Below are positions 15,277-16,339 of a stretch of DNA of 16,339 bases, piece by piece. Made by a program: the position numbers and the translations under genes. Below the pieces are notes generated by a model that was given only the letters and a program-made list of their open reading frames with translations, did no database searches and was not told the origin of the DNA. Each line of letters opens with the position of its first letter. Within the stretch, counting starts at the first letter, position 1. Origin of the DNA: JAODBQ01 sp038213195 (GTDB taxonomy: Bacteria > Actinomycetota > Acidimicrobiia > Acidimicrobiales > Ilumatobacteraceae); contig JBBQTN010000117.1 in NCBI GenBank assembly GCA_038213195.1, positions 1 through 16,339 on the forward strand. Reading direction: 5' to 3'.

Positions 15277-15634
15277 CGGTTCATCCTCACCGACGCCCGC
15301 GCTCGCCGCACGCGACGCGCAGGCTGGCGGCATCGCTGAACACGGCACGACGCTACCGGAGGCGCACCGTCGGATCCCGTCCGATCCCGTCCGATCGCGA
15401 CCTCCACGCGCCCCAGAATAGGCGCGCGGGTTGGTGCCTCGTCCGGCCAGGAAGTCCCGGCGGCCCGCCGGACGTTTGCCCGATCGCAGACGGACGCCCC
15501 TCAAGTCGAGGCAGAAGGATGACGGGGACGGCGACGGCAATGACGGGTGTCCTCGGAGCGACACGGATCGCCGACGTCACTGCGCGATTCTCGTTGGCGG
15601 AAGAGGCCTTTCGTGATCGCCAGCGACACTGCAC
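15277..15634. other. Upstream region of the cyclase/STAND gene and decayed IS edge
   Basis: About 360 bases separate the cyclase/STAND start from recognisable IS3 transposase. The first part should hold the promoter of the minus-strand gene, including the three 10-base repeats listed separately. The stretch from ~15400 to 15634 contains no supported gene; the expected N-terminal half of the IS3 transposase is missing or unrecognisable there. Confidence 0.4.
15370..15399. repeat. Three tandem 10-bp repeats
   Basis: TCGGATCCCG, TCCGATCCCG and TCCGATCGCG follow each other directly, with one or two mismatches between units. The period is about one helical turn and the array lies ~95-125 bases upstream of the cyclase/STAND start, so a regulator-binding array is possible. 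A chance slippage product is the simple alternative. Confidence 0.6.
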
Positions 15635-16328
15635 AAGCATCTGCAACGCGAAGGCCACAGATCGCGCGATGCACCGTCGCTCGGCTGATGCGTGAGCAGG
15701 GCATCCGTGGGGTGCAGCGTGGCAACAAGCAGATCACCACCCACGCTGATCGCAACGTTGATCGGCCCCCGGATCTCGTCAAGCGGGACTTCACCGCAAC
15801 AGCCCCGAACCAGCTGTGGCTCGCCGAAATCACGTACTGCTCGAGGTGGGACGGCTGGCTGTACGTCGCGTTCATCCTCGACGTCTACGCGAGGGTGATC
15901 GTCGGCCGGCAGATCGCCACCCACATGCGCACCGACCTCGTCCTCGACGCGTTGGAGATGGCCGCCTGGCGACGCCAGCTCATCGACGGGTGCGTCCACC
16001 ACTCCGACGCCGGCTCGCAGACCGGTACACCTCGATCCGCTACACCGACCGGCTCGCCACCGCCGGGCTGTCAGCCTCCGTCGGGACCGTCGGCGACGCG
16101 TACGACAATGCGATGGCCGAAGCCCTGAACGGCACCTTCAAGGCCGAGCTCGTCACCCTCCACCGGCCATGGCGCACCCCACGCGATCTCGAGATCGCGA
16201 TCATCGAGTGGATCGACTGGTACAACCACCGCCGCCTCCACTCAGAGATCGGTGACGTCCCGCCCGTCGAACATGAGACCCACTGGTACCGTCAACAAAA
16301 CCTCGCCCTACGGGCAGGAACCCCATAA
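15635..16328 (+). pseudogene. IS3-family transposase (OrfB, DDE integrase core), frameshifted and truncated
   Basis: The order of IS3 OrfB motifs is clear: KHLQREGH, IARCTVARLMREQGIRGVQR, DLVKRDFTATAPNQLWLAEI, YVAFILDVYARVIVG, HHSDAGSQ, YTSIRYTDRLATAGLSASVG, AYDNAMAEALNGTFKAEL, and WIDWYNHRRLHSEIGDVPP. One base is missing near 15658, shifting frame within the EGHQIAR segment. Five extra bases (ACCGG) after the GSQ codons at ~16021 shift it again. The first catalytic Asp (normally LWvaDiTY) is Glu, codon 15826-15828; the second Asp (HHSD) and final Glu (maE) remain. The N-terminal HTH part and OrfA are not recognisable. The enzyme should be inactive. The true C-terminus ends with a TAA at 16326-16328. 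Confidence 0.88.
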
Positions 16329-16339
16329 CCCGCACTGCA
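15635..16339 (+). mobile_element. IS3-family insertion sequence, decayed remnant
   Basis: The transposase remnant and 11 bases beyond its stop reach the right edge of the window. Neither terminal inverted repeat nor a target duplication could be identified: the left side is eroded and the right end lies at or beyond the edge. Confidence 0.65.

Noticed and set aside
1..16339. CRISPR arrays, tRNA or rRNA genes, toxin-antitoxin or phage-defence modules
   Set aside because: No spaced direct-repeat array, cloverleaf-like sequence or matching protein families were seen by eye on either strand.

Overview
This 16.3 kb window is GC-rich with strongly G/C-biased third codon positions. Its gene content (MalT-like LuxR regulator, class III cyclase-STAND regulator, DUF4242 protein, bacterial P450, IS3 and IS110 traces) suggests a high-GC actinobacterium, possibly of the Acidimicrobiia type. 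The lineage is inferred from style and gene families only. No tRNA, rRNA or CRISPR array was seen.

Left part (1-5777): the 3' part of a class I SAM O-methyltransferase (+) converges on an intact cytochrome P450 (-). Upstream of the P450, on the same strand, lies decayed coding DNA: the 3' part of a short-chain dehydrogenase broken by several frameshifts, joined to the 5' end of a glycosyltransferase. Next comes an intact 866-residue LuxR-family STAND ATPase regulator (-). Methyltransferase, P450, dehydrogenase, glycosyltransferase and LAL-type regulator together look like the remains of a tailoring or secondary-metabolite locus; this is inference.

Middle part (5778-10479): a small DUF4242 (nickel-binding-like) protein diverges from the regulator and is followed by a secreted lipoprotein of unnamed family. 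Then come a gap with two tandem hairpins, an eight-helix FtsX/MacB-type permease with no ATPase partner in view, and a convergent HIT-family hydrolase.

Right part (10480-16339): an ankyrin-repeat gene is broken by one frameshift at a run of seven G. It is followed by about 1.35 kb of gene debris: the first ~38 codons of an Erm/KsgA-type rRNA adenine methyltransferase, an unassigned antisense fragment, the first 18 codons of an IS110-family transposase with its 5' noncoding flank (where IS110 elements encode bridge RNA), and the 3' end of an unrecognised gene. A large intact cyclase-domain/STAND ATPase/TPR regulator (-) follows. The window ends in a frameshifted IS3-family transposase whose first catalytic Asp is replaced by Glu.

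The theme is intact regulators and enzymes separated by graveyards of truncated genes and insertion-sequence relics. No complete new defence or metabolic system is evident. The most interesting items are the IS110 left-end relic, the Erm-like fragment, and the glycosyltransferase-dehydrogenase chimera beside an intact P450.
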